62,001 nt of DNA from Oceanospirillum maris DSM 6286 (GCF_000422865.1 NZ_AUGW01000021.1:1-62001); one strand, 5' to 3'; counted from the first letter of the stretch, positions 44,676 through 54,409 are shown. Numbers and translations: made by a program. Notes: generated by a model not told the origin, from the sequence alone.

Positions 44676-46682
44676 ATGCCTTCCCGTTCTGATTTAGCTA
44701 ATGCCATCCGCGCCCTAAGCATGGACGCTGTCCAGAAAGCCAAGTCCGGTCACCCCGGCGCCCCGATGGGGATGGCTGATATTGCTGAAGTACTATGGAA
44801 CGACTTCCTACAGCACAACCCGCAAAATCCTAACTGGGTTAACCGCGACCGTTTTGTTTTGTCTAACGGCCACGGATCCATGCTGCTTTATTCGTTGTTG
44901 CACCTAAGTGGTTATGATCTATCTATTGATGATCTGAAAAACTTCCGTCAGTTGCACGCTAAAACAGCAGGTCACCCAGAGCACGGTTACGCACCGGGTA
45001 TTGAAACCACCACTGGCCCATTGGGTCAGGGTTTGGCTAATGCTGTTGGTATGGCGATTGCCGAAAAAGCCTTAGCCGGTCAGTTTAACCGTGAAGGTCA
45101 TAAGGTCGTTGATCACAATACCTACACCTTCCTAGGTGATGGCTGCATGATGGAAGGTATCTCTCACGAGGTATGTTCACTGGCAGGTACTCTGGGTCTG
45201 GGTAAGCTGATCGCCTTTTATGATGACAATGGCATCTCCATCGATGGCGAAGTGGAAGGCTGGTTTACCGACAACACTGCCCAGCGTTTTGACGCTTACG
45301 GCTGGCATGTCGTTAAAGTAGACGGCCACAACCCTGATGAAATTAAAGCCGCTACAGAAGCTGCTAAAGCAGAATCTGACAAGCCAAGCCTGATCATCTG
45401 TAAAACCATTATCGGTTTTGGTTCGCCAAACAAAGAAGGCAAAGAAGATTGCCACGGCGCACCTCTGGGTGATGACGAGATCGCACTAACCCGCGAACGC
45501 CTAAACTGGCACCATGCACCGTTTGAAATTCCAGCAAATATTGCTGGCGCTTGGAACGCCCAGGAAAAAGGCGCAGCGCTGGAAAATGCATGGAATGATA
45601 CTTTTGCAGCCTATAAAGCGGCCTACCCTGAGCTAGCCGCTGAGCTGGATCGTCGTATGAAAGGTGATCTACCTGCAGATTTCTCTGAAAAGGCGAATGC
45701 TTATATTAAAGCCAGCCAAGAGAAAGGCGAAACAGTCGCAACCCGTAAGGCATCCCTAAACAGCCTGAATGTCTTTGGCCCAGAACTGCCAGAACTTCTT
45801 GGTGGTTCAGCGGATCTGGCACCATCCAACCTGACTTTCTGGAATGGCGCAAAAGCGATCACCGCTGATGACGCATCCGGTAACTACATGCACTACGGTG
45901 TCCGTGAGTTCGGTATGGCTGCCATCATGAATGGTGTTGCCCTGCACGGTGGTTTTGTTCCTTACGGCGCAACCTTCCTGATCTTTATGGAATACGCCCG
46001 TAACGCCGTACGTATGGCGGCACTGATGAAACAGCGCGCTATCTACGTATTTACCCATGATTCTATCGGTCTGGGTGAAGATGGCCCAACGCACCAGCCG
46101 GTTGAACAGATCCCTAGCCTGCGTGGCACACCAAATATGAGCGTATGGCGTCCTTGCGATGCCGTAGAAACCGCTGTTGCTTGGAAATCTGCATTAGAGC
46201 GCGACAACGGCCCAACAGCTTTGATTTTGTCTCGTCAAAATTTAGCTCACCAGCCTCGTAACGATGAGCAACTGGCGAATATCGCCCGTGGCGCCTACGT
46301 ACTAAAAGATTGCGAAGGCACCGCTGACGCCATTCTAATCGCCACCGGTTCAGAAGTTGCACTGGCCGTAGCCGCTGCGGAAGAACTGAGCGCAAAAGGT
46401 AAGAAAATTCGCGTTGTATCCATGCCATCAACGGATCTATTTGATGGGCAAGATGCAACCTATCGTGAATCTGTACTACCTGCCGACGTGATTACTCGTG
46501 TGGCTATTGAAGCCGCTCACAAAGACTTCTGGTACAAATATGTGGGCCTTGAAGGTGCCATCATCGGTATGGAAAGCTTCGGTGAATCCGCACCGGCTAA
46601 CCAACTGTTTGAAGAGTTCGGCTTCACCACCGACAACATCGTCGGCACCGTTGACGAACTGCTGGAAGAGCTGGACGACTAA
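44676..46682 (+). CDS. tkt: Transketolase
   Basis: Transketolase (668 residues, thiamine diphosphate-dependent) moves two-carbon units between sugar phosphates in the pentose phosphate pathway. [37 protein letters not shown] opens it. The cofactor motif is [33 protein letters not shown], and the pyrimidine domain has [23 protein letters not shown] 44676 with TTGGAG upstream was chosen; an earlier in-frame ATG would add 12 unrelated residues. The product supplies erythrose 4-phosphate, the substrate of Epd encoded downstream. Confidence 0.98.
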   Translation: MPSRSDLANAIRALSMDAVQKAKSGHPGAPMGMADIAEVLWNDFLQHNPQNPNWVNRDRFVLSNGHGSMLLYSLLHLSGYDLSIDDLKNFRQLHAKTAGHPEHGYAPGIETTTGPLGQGLANAVGMAIAEKALAGQFNREGHKVVDHNTYTFLGDGCMMEGISHEVCSLAGTLGLGKLIAFYDDNGISIDGEVEGWFTDNTAQRFDAYGWHVVKVDGHNPDEIKAATEAAKAESDKPSLIICKTIIGFGSPNKEGKEDCHGAPLGDDEIALTRERLNWHHAPFEIPANIAGAWNAQEKGAALENAWNDTFAAYKAAYPELAAELDRRMKGDLPADFSEKANAYIKASQEKGETVATRKASLNSLNVFGPELPELLGGSADLAPSNLTFWNGAKAITADDASGNYMHYGVREFGMAAIMNGVALHGGFVPYGATFLIFMEYARNAVRMAALMKQRAIYVFTHDSIGLGEDGPTHQPVEQIPSLRGTPNMSVWRPCDAVETAVAWKSALERDNGPTALILSRQNLAHQPRNDEQLANIARGAYVLKDCEGTADAILIATGSEVALAVAAAEELSAKGKKIRVVSMPSTDLFDGQDATYRESVLPADVITRVAIEAAHKDFWYKYVGLEGAIIGMESFGESAPANQLFEEFGFTTDNIVGTVDELLEELDD

Positions 46683-46717
46683 TCTTTATAAGATAAGTCC
46701 TCCGCTTTAAAGCGCAA

Positions 46718-46746
46718 GAAAGGCAGCCCGATGTGGCTGCCTTTTT
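46718..46746 (+). terminator. Terminator of tkt
   Basis: AAGGCAGCC / GGCTGCCTT around CGATGT, followed by TTTTT. Confidence 0.92.
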
Positions 46747-46830
46747 GGTTTCTGTATTTTTAGTACAAAAAAATGATCAATTTTTGAGGCAGAAGTTCTC
46801 TACAGCCTCGTTAACTGTTTTAAGGCAAAT

Positions 46831-47541
46831 ATGAACAAGGATCTATATTCAGGTGATATCGATTGGGAGAGAATTTACCGTACATTTCATGATCCCTTTC
46901 AAATTGCAAAACGCATCAAGAACGAACTTGGCGATACACGCATGCCTATCGTTTTTTCTGGCTTCCCGGAAAGCGCATCCTATTTGGCGCATGATATGCC
47001 TGTGACATTTGTCGATCACTCATCATCTATTACTGATAATGCCAAAAGGTGCTATCGACATATAAATGGATTTCAGGTTGGTGATATTACGCAGCTTATA
47101 GCCACACTTCCGGTTACCCGCATTGTCATCGCTTGTAGGGTTTCTGCTTATTGGGATTCTTCTGAGTATTTTGAGCGTCTAGCGACTTCATTGCTATCAT
47201 TTCCCCGAGAGTTAGTCTTGATCGATTTCTTCGACAGAGATCTCGTGGAAATAGGGGGGCGTCTTAATTTTGAGTCCAGGGATGAGTTTGGGGAATGGAG
47301 CTATCTTGGCCTCGAAGAAGTAAATGAAACAGAACCTTCTCCCTCAAAGTTAAAAATCAAAGTATCGTACTCCCTTAATGATCACAGTTTTAGTTATGAG
47401 GGCTATCGTTCTTGTTTCAGAAAATCCGATATATTGAGATGGGCCCGTTCGAAACTCACGGACTATAACGTCATGTTGGGCGAGCCGTTACTAGACGATG
47501 ATCCAAGCTTTTCGCTCAAACTAATACGAAAAATGAGCTAA
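46831..47541 (+). CDS. Unrecognised protein with methyltransferase-like layout
   Basis: I do not recognise this 236-residue protein. Its middle part resembles a class I SAM-dependent methyltransferase: a motif I position with VFSGFPESASYLA, then VTFVDHSSSITDNAKRC (acidic residue after the second strand), FQVGDITQL, and LVLIDFFDRDL. However, the glycine-rich motif I (DxGxGxG) is missing, so SAM binding is doubtful. The base composition is more AT-rich than that of tkt or epd. It is a single gene between two terminator-like hairpins, breaking the tkt-epd-pgk series, which suggests a late insertion. The start is ATG with no strong ribosome binding site (AAGGCAAAT). Confidence 0.6.
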   Translation: MNKDLYSGDIDWERIYRTFHDPFQIAKRIKNELGDTRMPIVFSGFPESASYLAHDMPVTFVDHSSSITDNAKRCYRHINGFQVGDITQLIATLPVTRIVIACRVSAYWDSSEYFERLATSLLSFPRELVLIDFFDRDLVEIGGRLNFESRDEFGEWSYLGLEEVNETEPSPSKLKIKVSYSLNDHSFSYEGYRSCFRKSDILRWARSKLTDYNVMLGEPLLDDDPSFSLKLIRKMS

Positions 47542-47555
47542 CAAGGCTATTTCAT

Positions 47556-47578
47556 GACAGGGTTACGCTCTGCCTGTC
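47556..47578 (+). terminator. Weak hairpin after the methyltransferase-like gene
   Basis: GACAGG / CCTGTC around an 11-base loop; a T7 run comes only 14 bases later. Possible inefficient terminator. Confidence 0.4.
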
Positions 47579-47609
47579 TATTCGGTTAAGCTTTTTTTAC
47601 CCCCATTCC

Positions 47610-47645
47610 TCCCGCTAAGTTTGCGCTGCAGCGTGATATGCGGGA
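47610..47645 (+). promoter_or_regulatory. Nested hairpin in the epd leader
   Basis: TCCCGC (47610-47615) pairs with GCGGGA (47640-47645). Inside lies the palindrome CGCTGCAGCG (47624-47633). It falls 114 bases before the chosen epd start. Its role is unknown. Confidence 0.35.
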
Positions 47646-47758
47646 AAATACCCCACCTTTTTTCGACGGTTTGCTCTGTTTTTTGGATCTTATAAACAGA
47701 TTTCAGGATGTTGCAGTCAAGCTGTCGTGATTCTATTACGAATAGCGCAGGTGGGGCT

Positions 47759-48778
47759 TTGTCAAAGTTCAGGTTAGCTATTAATGGTTACGGTCGTATC
47801 GGCCAATGTGTGCTGCGTGCGTGCTATGAGCGTGAGGATTGCGCTGATATTCAGGTGGTGGCGCTTAATGAGTTGTCGGATCTTGCGACGATTACTTACC
47901 TGACACGTTATGATTCTACCCATGGTCGTTTTCCGGTGCCGGTGAGTTCTGATGCCGAGGGCCTGTTGATTAATGGCCAGCCTATCCGAGTGTTGAGCCA
48001 GTCGGAGCCTGAGGCATTACCTTGGGGTGAACTGGGTGTTGATCTCTTGCTAGAATGCTCTGGCTCTTTTAAAGATCGCGCTACTGCTCAACGGCATCTT
48101 AATAGCGGTGCGGCAAAGCTGTTATTCTCCCAGCCTGCGGAAGTGGATGTTGATACGACGATTGTTTATGGCCTGAACCAGCATGAACTGAATCAGCAGC
48201 AGACGATTGTATCCAGCGCTTCTTGTACCACCAACTGTGTTGTTCCGATTTTAAAGTTGATTGATGACCACTTTGGTATCGCTCATGGTGTGACGACGAC
48301 GATTCACTCTGCGATGAATGATCAGCCGGTGATTGATGCTTACCATCAAACCGATCTACGTTTAACCCGTGCGGCGATGAGTTCTATTGTGCCGGTGGAT
48401 ACGGGCTTACCGAAGGGGATTGATCGGTTGTTACCTCACCTTTCGGGCAAGTTTGAATCTTTGCATCTTAGGGTGCCGACCATGAATGTCTCTGCGATGG
48501 ATTTGACGCTGTGTGTGCAGACCGATACCAGCACTGAGGCGATTAACAAAGTGCTATCCGATGCGGCGAAAAATCAACTATTTGGCCTATTGGGCTATAC
48601 CGAAGAGCCCCACGCCTCGGTAGACTTTAACCATGATCCGCGCTCTGGCATTGTCGATGGTACTCAAACCCGTGTATCGGGTAAGCGCATGGTAAAAATT
48701 CTCTGTTGGTTTGATAACGAGTGGGGTTACGCCAACCGTATGCTTGATGTTGCTTTAAGCTGGTTAAAAGCGCATTAG
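47759..48778 (+). CDS. epd: Erythrose-4-phosphate dehydrogenase
   Basis: Epd oxidises erythrose 4-phosphate to 4-phosphoerythronate, the first step of the DXP-dependent pyridoxal phosphate pathway. The GAPDH-family fold is clear: INGYGRIGQCVLRA, SSASCTTNCVVPILK with the catalytic cysteine, and HSAMNDQPVIDAYH. VDFNHDPRSGIVDGTQTRVSG is of the Epd type and differs from glycolytic GAPDH. I chose TTG 47759 (MSKFRLAINGYG, 339 residues as in E. coli), with AGGTGG seven bases upstream. An ATG at 47708 would add 17 residues without similarity. It stands before pgk and fba, the same order as in E. coli. Confidence 0.88.
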   Translation: MSKFRLAINGYGRIGQCVLRACYEREDCADIQVVALNELSDLATITYLTRYDSTHGRFPVPVSSDAEGLLINGQPIRVLSQSEPEALPWGELGVDLLLECSGSFKDRATAQRHLNSGAAKLLFSQPAEVDVDTTIVYGLNQHELNQQQTIVSSASCTTNCVVPILKLIDDHFGIAHGVTTTIHSAMNDQPVIDAYHQTDLRLTRAAMSSIVPVDTGLPKGIDRLLPHLSGKFESLHLRVPTMNVSAMDLTLCVQTDTSTEAINKVLSDAAKNQLFGLLGYTEEPHASVDFNHDPRSGIVDGTQTRVSGKRMVKILCWFDNEWGYANRMLDVALSWLKAH

Positions 48779-48884
48779 ATAAGCTGAAAAAAATAATAAA
48801 ATAAGCAATTCCCCGGACGAGCTTGCAGGCTAAGAGCCTGTAAGTAAATGACTTCTGAAACGACACTAAACGGCGGGAAAACTG

Positions 48885-50093
48885 ATGACCGTATTAAAAA
48901 TGACCGATCTGAAACTAACCGGAAAACGCGTCCTAATCCGCGAAGATCTGAATGTACCGATTAAAGATGGCAAGGTAGCCTCTGATGCTCGTCTTCGTGC
49001 ATCGTTGCCCACAATGCAGCGCGCTTTAAAAGCTGGCGCTAAAGTGATGGTAATGTCGCATTTAGGCCGTCCGACTGAGGGCGAGTATGCTGAAGAGTTC
49101 TCTTTGGCTCCGGTTGCGGATTATCTGGCTGAAGCTTTGGGTTGTCCGGTACGTTTGGAGAAAGATTACCTGAATGGCGTTGAAACGGCTGAAGGTGAGC
49201 TGGTTGTTCTAGAAAACGTGCGTTTTAACAAGGGCGAGAAAAAAGACGAAGACGATCTGTCCCGTGCTTATGCCGCTTTGTGTGATATTTATGTGATGGA
49301 TGCTTTTGGTACGGCCCACCGTGCCCAAGCATCGACCCACGGTGTTGCCCGTTTTGCCCCGTTAGCCTGCGCTGGCCCTTTGCTAGCGGCGGAGTTGGAT
49401 GCGTTGGAAAAAGCCTTGGCTAATCCGGCTAAACCGATGGCCGCTATTGTGGGTGGTTCTAAAGTATCGACGAAGCTAGAAGTGCTTAACTCTCTAGCGA
49501 GCAAGTGCGATCAGCTGATCGTGGGTGGGGGTATCGCCAACACCTTTATTGCAGCCGCAGGCTATAATGTTGGTAAATCGTTATATGAAGCGGATCTGAT
49601 TCATGTGGCGAAGGGGATTATGGCGAAAGGCTCTATTCCTATTCCCGTGGATGTTGTTGTGGCTAAAGCGTTTAGCGACACTGCCGAAGCAGTTGTGAAG
49701 AAAGTTGACCAAGTGGCTGATGATGAAATGATTCTGGATATCGGTCCAGAAACTGCGGCACAATTGGCGGCTCAACTAAAAGATGCTAAAACCATTCTTT
49801 GGAATGGCCCTGTGGGCGTTTTTGAGATCGAACAATTCAGCAACGGCACTAAAGCGTTGGCTCTTGCCATTGCGGAAAGTGAAGGCTTTTCGATTGCTGG
49901 CGGCGGTGATACTTTGGCGGCTATCGACAAATACGATATTGAAGATAAAGTATCCTATATCTCAACCGGTGGCGGTGCTTTTCTTGAATACGTAGAAGGT
50001 AAAAAACTACCTGCAGTTGCCGCGCTAGAATTGGCTGCTAAACTGCAAGCGGGTGATGTAGATACTTGCTGTGGTAATGGCTGCTGCGACTAA
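48885..50093 (+). CDS. pgk: Phosphoglycerate kinase
   Basis: PGK makes ATP from 1,3-bisphosphoglycerate in glycolysis. The 402-residue protein has [28 protein letters not shown], the substrate motif [37 protein letters not shown] and GGGDTLAAI. It ends with an unusual cysteine-rich tail, [12 protein letters not shown], about a dozen residues beyond the usual end of the fold. The 106-base gap from epd carries the hairpin CAGGCT-AAG-AGCCTG (48826-48840) and no clear promoter, so co-transcription with epd is likely. Confidence 0.97.
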   Translation: MTVLKMTDLKLTGKRVLIREDLNVPIKDGKVASDARLRASLPTMQRALKAGAKVMVMSHLGRPTEGEYAEEFSLAPVADYLAEALGCPVRLEKDYLNGVETAEGELVVLENVRFNKGEKKDEDDLSRAYAALCDIYVMDAFGTAHRAQASTHGVARFAPLACAGPLLAAELDALEKALANPAKPMAAIVGGSKVSTKLEVLNSLASKCDQLIVGGGIANTFIAAAGYNVGKSLYEADLIHVAKGIMAKGSIPIPVDVVVAKAFSDTAEAVVKKVDQVADDEMILDIGPETAAQLAAQLKDAKTILWNGPVGVFEIEQFSNGTKALALAIAESEGFSIAGGGDTLAAIDKYDIEDKVSYISTGGGAFLEYVEGKKLPAVAALELAAKLQAGDVDTCCGNGCCD

Positions 50094-50118
50094 TTTACAT
50101 CGCTTAAAAATGATATAA

Positions 50119-50196
50119 AAAAAGCCGGGGGCTTGGATGCTGGTTTCTACCTGTAAAAGGGATAGGGCTGCAGAAACCGAGTCTGACCGGCTTTTT
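50119..50196 (+). terminator. Terminator-like element with a structured 58-base insert
   Basis: AAAAAGCCGG (50119-50128) pairs perfectly with CCGGCTTTTT (50187-50196), forming a terminator base. The 'loop' holds a second perfect 7-bp helix, GGTTTCT / AGAAACC (50142-50148 and 50172-50178), and a small CCT/AGG hairpin inside it. It lies between pgk and fba. Confidence 0.65.
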
Positions 50197-50224
50197 CGCG
50201 ATACATACTTTTTCGCGATACACT
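50191..50224 (+). repeat. 17-bp tandem duplication
   Basis: CTTTTTCGCGATACATA (50191-50207) is followed at once by CTTTTTCGCGATACACT (50208-50224). The first copy includes the T tract of the terminator-like element. Confidence 0.85.
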
Positions 50225-50310
50225 AGCGCCATTGGGCGAACAGAGCCTTTAGCGAGGTATCGTTCTGCTATTATTTATTGATTCTTTGACGATTTTAAAA
50301 GGAAACACTC

Positions 50311-51375
50311 ATGGCTTTAATTAGTATGCGCCAAATGCTGGATCACGCTGCCGAGCACGGTTACGGCGTACCAGCCTTTAACGTCAACAACCTAGAGCAG
50401 ATGCGTGCCATTATGATCGCGGCAGACAAAACTGACTCTCCGGTTATTGTTCAAGCTTCTGCTGGCGCGCGTAAGTACGCGGGTGCTCCTTTCTTACGTC
50501 ACCTGATATTGGCGGCGGTTGAAGAGTTTCCACATATTCCTGTCTGTATGCATCAGGATCACGGCACCAGCCCTGCGGTTTGCCAGCGTTCTATTCAGCT
50601 TGGCTTTAGCTCGGTTATGATGGACGGTTCTCTGATGGATGATGGCAAAACGCCCGCATCTTACGAGTACAATGTAGAAGTAACCCGTCGTACCGTTGAA
50701 ATGGCTCATGCCTGTGGCGTTTCTGTGGAAGGTGAACTGGGTTGCTTAGGTTCTCTTGAAACCGGTCAGGCCGGTGAAGAAGATGGTGTTGGTGCAGAAG
50801 GCACTCTGGATATGGATCAGATGCTGACCGATCCTGAAGAAGCGGCTGACTTTGTGAAGAAAACCGGTGTAGATGCCTTGGCTATTGCCATTGGTACTTC
50901 TCATGGCGCGTACAAATTCACTAAGAAACCGACCGGTGATGTTCTGCGTATCGACCGTATCAAAGAGATTCATGCTCGTATTCCTGATACCCATCTGGTG
51001 ATGCACGGTTCTTCTTCTGTGCCTCAAGAGTGGCTGGCGACTATTAATGAGTTTGGTGGCGAGATTCCAGAAACTTACGGTGTACCTGTGGAAGAGATCG
51101 TTGAAGGTATTAAACACGGTGTGCGTAAGGTGAATATTGATACTGATCTGCGCTTGGCCTCTACCGGTGCGATTCGTCGTTTCCTTGCGGAAAACCCTTC
51201 TGAATTTGACCCACGTAAATATCTGAAAGCGTCTATGGATGCCATGATTCAGGTTTGTGTGGATCGCTATGAAGCCTTTGGTACCGCAGGTAACGCCAGT
51301 AAGATTAATGCACTGTCTTTAGATGACATGTATGAGCGTTATTTGACCGGCGAGCTAGACCCTAAAGTAAAATAA
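50311..51375 (+). CDS. fba: Fructose-bisphosphate aldolase class II
   Basis: This metal-dependent aldolase splits fructose 1,6-bisphosphate or condenses the triose phosphates. The 354 residues are of the class IIB type used by pseudomonads and phototrophs: [39 protein letters not shown] with zinc-binding histidine, and [18 protein letters not shown]. The phosphate site [13 protein letters not shown] and [10 protein letters not shown] follow, then [23 protein letters not shown] precedes the ATG. The structured element between pgk and fba may set the ratio of their expression. Confidence 0.97.
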   Translation: MALISMRQMLDHAAEHGYGVPAFNVNNLEQMRAIMIAADKTDSPVIVQASAGARKYAGAPFLRHLILAAVEEFPHIPVCMHQDHGTSPAVCQRSIQLGFSSVMMDGSLMDDGKTPASYEYNVEVTRRTVEMAHACGVSVEGELGCLGSLETGQAGEEDGVGAEGTLDMDQMLTDPEEAADFVKKTGVDALAIAIGTSHGAYKFTKKPTGDVLRIDRIKEIHARIPDTHLVMHGSSSVPQEWLATINEFGGEIPETYGVPVEEIVEGIKHGVRKVNIDTDLRLASTGAIRRFLAENPSEFDPRKYLKASMDAMIQVCVDRYEAFGTAGNASKINALSLDDMYERYLTGELDPKVK

Positions 51376-51422
51376 GCAGGAGCCCTTACGAGGGTTAAAG
51401 CTGATTTTAAGGCTATAAGCTG

Positions 51423-51462
51423 AAAAACCCGTGTCGCTTATACAGTGCGTCACGGGTTTTTT
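51423..51462 (+). terminator. Terminator of fba
   Basis: AAAAACCCGTG (51423-51433) pairs with CACGGGTTTTT (51451-51461), followed by T. Confidence 0.93.
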
Positions 51463-51497
51463 GCTTAATAGGCGATCAATACAGCTCGGAGGCTTTA

Positions 51498-51641
51498 ATG
51501 GAAGCATTTATCCACGACCATATGAGCGGCATCGTGATTGTACTGATGCTTTTGGTGCTGCCGTTTTATCTGCAAAAAATGCAGCAGTGGCACAAGAGCA
51601 GTCACAAACGTAAACAGGAGCGAAAGCGGCGCTTGAAGTAG
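51498..51641 (+). CDS. Small single-pass membrane protein, 47 residues
   Basis: This short gene begins ATG with an exact CGGAGG seven bases upstream, and ends TAG. The peptide starts MEAFIHDHMS, has one hydrophobic helix (GIVIVLMLLVLPFYL, residues 11-25), and ends in a strongly basic tail rich in Lys and Arg. It is predicted to span the inner membrane with the basic tail in the cytoplasm. I recognise no family. It lies alone between the fba terminator and the convergent proC. Confidence 0.7.
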   Translation: MEAFIHDHMSGIVIVLMLLVLPFYLQKMQQWHKSSHKRKQERKRRLK

Positions 51642-51683
51642 CAGTTTGAATCTCTCGCAACTAGAACATCTCGCCATTGGAGA

Positions 51684-52517
51684 TTACTTGCCCTGTGCCA
51701 GTTCTTCGCTACGGACGGCAGCCGCTGCCATCGCTTTTTTCATTAACTCCGGTAGTGCGTCATCGTTCATCATAATATTGAGGGCGGCTTCGGTGGTGCC
51801 TTTAGGGCTGGTGACTTCTTTTCGTAGCTCAGCCGGTGCGCGATTATCTTGCTCAAGTAGGGCGCTGGCACCGGTTACGGTATCCAAGGCTAACTGGATG
51901 GCAAGCTCTTTCGGCAGGCCTGTGCTGATCGCACCGGCAACCATCGCTTCCGCAAAATAGAACAGATAAGCAGGGCCACTGCCGCTAACGGCGGTTACCG
52001 CATGCATCTGCTCTTCATCGTCAACCCAGTAGAAGTTACCTAGCGGTGTAAACAAGGCTTCGCAGGCCTGTTTCTGTTTATCGCTGACCTGTGCATTAGG
52101 GCTGGCGACCATAACGCCACGGCCTATCAAGGCAGGCGTATTCGGCATAATACGGATAATGCTAATCGGCTGTTCAGCCAAGCGTGCTAGCGTTTCGCTG
52201 GTTGTGCCTGCGGCAACAGAGATCAATAGCGTTGATGCGTTAAACAGGTGCTTATAGGTTGGCAGTGTTTGCTCAATTACCTGCGGCTTAGTGGCCAGTA
52301 AAGCATAATCAAACTGAATATCGGCCGGAATACCGGACACATCAGCGACCGCATAAACCCCTTGATGAGCGGTAAATGACTTTAGCCCTTCTGCATTAGG
52401 ATCAACAATGTAGATTGTTTTGTCACCAATACCCTGCTGTAGCCAACCATTGATGATCGCCCCACCCATACGACCAGCACCGATGACTAAAATATTTCCT
52501 GATGAAACTTCTGACAT
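51684..52517 (-). CDS. proC: Pyrroline-5-carboxylate reductase
   Basis: ProC (277 residues) makes proline from pyrroline-5-carboxylate with NAD(P)H. The Rossmann motif VIGAGRMGGAIING is at 10-23. IIRIMPNTPALIGRG, AVSGSGPAYLFYFAEAM and the C-terminal VTSPKGTTEAAL are signature segments. ATG 52517 with AGGGGA upstream gives the standard N-terminus. The frame can be extended by 29 codons through a hydrophobic, unrelated stretch, which I reject. It lies downstream of the GST gene on the same strand, 195 bases apart. Confidence 0.97.
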   Translation of the reverse strand: MSEVSSGNILVIGAGRMGGAIINGWLQQGIGDKTIYIVDPNAEGLKSFTAHQGVYAVADVSGIPADIQFDYALLATKPQVIEQTLPTYKHLFNASTLLISVAAGTTSETLARLAEQPISIIRIMPNTPALIGRGVMVASPNAQVSDKQKQACEALFTPLGNFYWVDDEEQMHAVTAVSGSGPAYLFYFAEAMVAGAISTGLPKELAIQLALDTVTGASALLEQDNRAPAELRKEVTSPKGTTEAALNIMMNDDALPELMKKAMAAAAVRSEELAQGK

Positions 52518-52664
52518 ATTACTTTCCCCTGCGAATAAGTTATTGCACTTCTCAGCGGGTAAAAAGGCCGCTATAAAGGGTGCGATTAAGATAAATGGTG
52601 TCATTGAAACAGCGTCGTGCGGGGATTATAGCGTGAAGAAAAAGCCTATAGCTATGGTGATGCG

Positions 52665-52688
52665 AACATCCTCGGCTTTGAGGATGTT
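52665..52688 (-). terminator. Hairpin between the GST gene and proC
   Basis: The perfect 9-bp stem AACATCCTC / GAGGATGTT has a six-base loop. It lies just past the GST gene on the minus strand; no T tract follows, so efficiency is uncertain. Confidence 0.45.
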
Positions 52689-52712
52689 GCTTAAGATTAA
52701 GAGGTGAGTGGT

Positions 52713-53369
52713 TTAAAGCTCAACCTCTTCTTCCGCAATCACTTCAGTCTCTGCTTTAGCGGCCGATAGCCATTCCTGATAGGCTTCAAGCGCTAGAACC
52801 TGCTGGCAGTAGGCTTTTAACTCGCTGGGTAGCTCAATGTTGTAGGTCATAAAACGACTGGCTACCGGCGCATAAAAAGCGTCGGCAATGGAAAATTGAC
52901 CCAGTAGCCAAGGGCCATTTGAGTGTGCCAAAAGTTGCTGCCAAAGCGATATAATACGATCACTATCTTTTTGAGCGGCGGCGCTTAGACTGACGCCATC
53001 GTAGCGTCTACGAACATTCATGGGTAGCTCATGACGCAAATCGGGGAAGCTCGAATGCATTTCCGCCACGGCTGAACGTCCTAGACTCATTAGGCGCGGG
53101 TCTTCTGGCCAGCCTTTACCTACCAAAAAATGCTGATTGATATATTCACAGATCGCCAGAGAGTCCCAAACTGCAAAGTCATCATCTTTTAGTACCGGCA
53201 CCTTGTTACAGGGTGTGTGCTCTGCCATTAACTCAGGCATCTGCTCAGTGAACAGTGGAATACGCACCTCATCAAAGGCGATGCCAAACTGCTTGAGCAG
53301 CAACCAAGGGCGTAGCGACCATGACGAATAGTTTTTATTGCCAATAACGAGAACGGGCTTTGCCATCAT
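52713..53369 (-). CDS. Glutathione S-transferase family protein
   Basis: The 218-residue protein has a thioredoxin-like N-terminal domain: VLVIGNKNYSSWSLRPWLLLKQFGI, whose YSSWS holds the likely catalytic serine region. VPVLKDDDFAVWDSLAICEYI follows as the glutathione-binding cis-Pro and DS motif. The helical domain contains WLLGQFSIADAFYAPVASR. The substrate is unknown. The start is one of two adjacent ATGs (53369 or 53366) behind GAGG; a TTG one codon earlier is less likely. It is divergent from the LysR gene, which may regulate it. Confidence 0.88.
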   Translation of the reverse strand: MMAKPVLVIGNKNYSSWSLRPWLLLKQFGIAFDEVRIPLFTEQMPELMAEHTPCNKVPVLKDDDFAVWDSLAICEYINQHFLVGKGWPEDPRLMSLGRSAVAEMHSSFPDLRHELPMNVRRRYDGVSLSAAAQKDSDRIISLWQQLLAHSNGPWLLGQFSIADAFYAPVASRFMTYNIELPSELKAYCQQVLALEAYQEWLSAAKAETEVIAEEEVEL

Positions 53370-53563
53370 CAATATCCTCAGAAATTATTAGGGGCTGTTT
53401 TAGCCGGTAGCCACAGTTTGCCCTTGGCGCTTCTTGCCAACAAACGAATAAAATTTAACTCTGCTATAACATGAGCTTATGGTTTCTGTTGATCTGCTTT
53501 CCTATCGTGAATCATTTTCTGTCATGATCAGGTTTTGCCCATCATTCAACGGTTGAGGTTGTT

Positions 53564-54409
53564 ATGGATACAGAGTTATTGAGAACCTTTATGGCGATTG
53601 TTGATACGGGTAGCTTTACTCGGGCAGCCAAACAGATTTTTCGTACTCAGGCCGCCGTTAGTCAGCAGATGAAACGACTGGAGCAGGTATTAGGTAAAGC
53701 CTTGTTTGAGCGTGATGGACGGGCGCTTACACTGACGCCAGATGGTAAAGCTTTGGTCAGTTATGCCCGCCGTATTCTTAACCTACATGATGAAGCGTTA
53801 CAAAAACTACAGCAGGAACCTGAGCGTTGCCCTCTGAGGATCGGTTGCCCCGATGATTACTTGGTGACGGTGATGCCTGCGCTTATTCAGCGGATTCACG
53901 ATTACTTGCCAGATATTGAGATACAGGTGTTTGGTGGCTCTAGTAGCCGGTTGCGCCCTCAGCTGGATGCTGGGGAGCTTAATCTCTCGGTGATGACTCG
54001 AAGGGCTGACAGTGATGAAGGCTACCTGCTGTATCAGGATCGTGGGGTTTGGGTGCTACCTCCAGCAATGACTCCGGATGATTTCGATGTTTTACCGCTG
54101 GCGCTGGCCGAGCCCGATTGCAAATTCCATAGCACGGCTCTTGATGGCTTAGATAAAATAGGCAAACCTTATAAAGTGCTAACGGTCGCTAACAGTACAT
54201 TGCTCCTATCGGAAATGGTCAGGCGTAATGGCATGGTCAGTGCCATGATTCGCTCTAGTGCGCCTGATGATTTAACGCTGATTGAAGCCGGTACCTTGTT
54301 ACCTGAATTAACCTCGGTCTCTGTCGTTTTGGTGATGTCGGCCAGTCATCATCCAAAAATGCCCGCGGCATTGGTGCAGCAGATTAGCCAAGGGTTTGCG
54401 GCGGAGTGA
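53564..54409 (+). CDS. LysR family transcriptional regulator
   Basis: The 281-residue protein has an N-terminal winged helix, MDTELLRTFMAIVDTGSFTRAAKQIFRTQAAVSQQMKRLEQVLGKALFERD (1-51), and a periplasmic-binding-like effector domain from about 90. It is transcribed divergently from the GST gene with a 194-bp shared region, the usual LysR arrangement. The effector cannot be told from sequence. Confidence 0.9.
   Translation: MDTELLRTFMAIVDTGSFTRAAKQIFRTQAAVSQQMKRLEQVLGKALFERDGRALTLTPDGKALVSYARRILNLHDEALQKLQQEPERCPLRIGCPDDYLVTVMPALIQRIHDYLPDIEIQVFGGSSSRLRPQLDAGELNLSVMTRRADSDEGYLLYQDRGVWVLPPAMTPDDFDVLPLALAEPDCKFHSTALDGLDKIGKPYKVLTVANSTLLLSEMVRRNGMVSAMIRSSAPDDLTLIEAGTLLPELTSVSVVLVMSASHHPKMPAALVQQISQGFAAE

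Noticed and set aside
47708..47758. Upstream ATG start for epd adding 17 residues
   Set aside because: The extra residues have no family similarity; TTG 47759 has AGGTGG at good spacing and gives the E. coli length.
52518..52604. N-terminal extension of proC with a hydrophobic, signal-like stretch
   Set aside because: ProC is cytosolic; the ATG at 52517 has a clear ribosome binding site and gives the standard Rossmann start.
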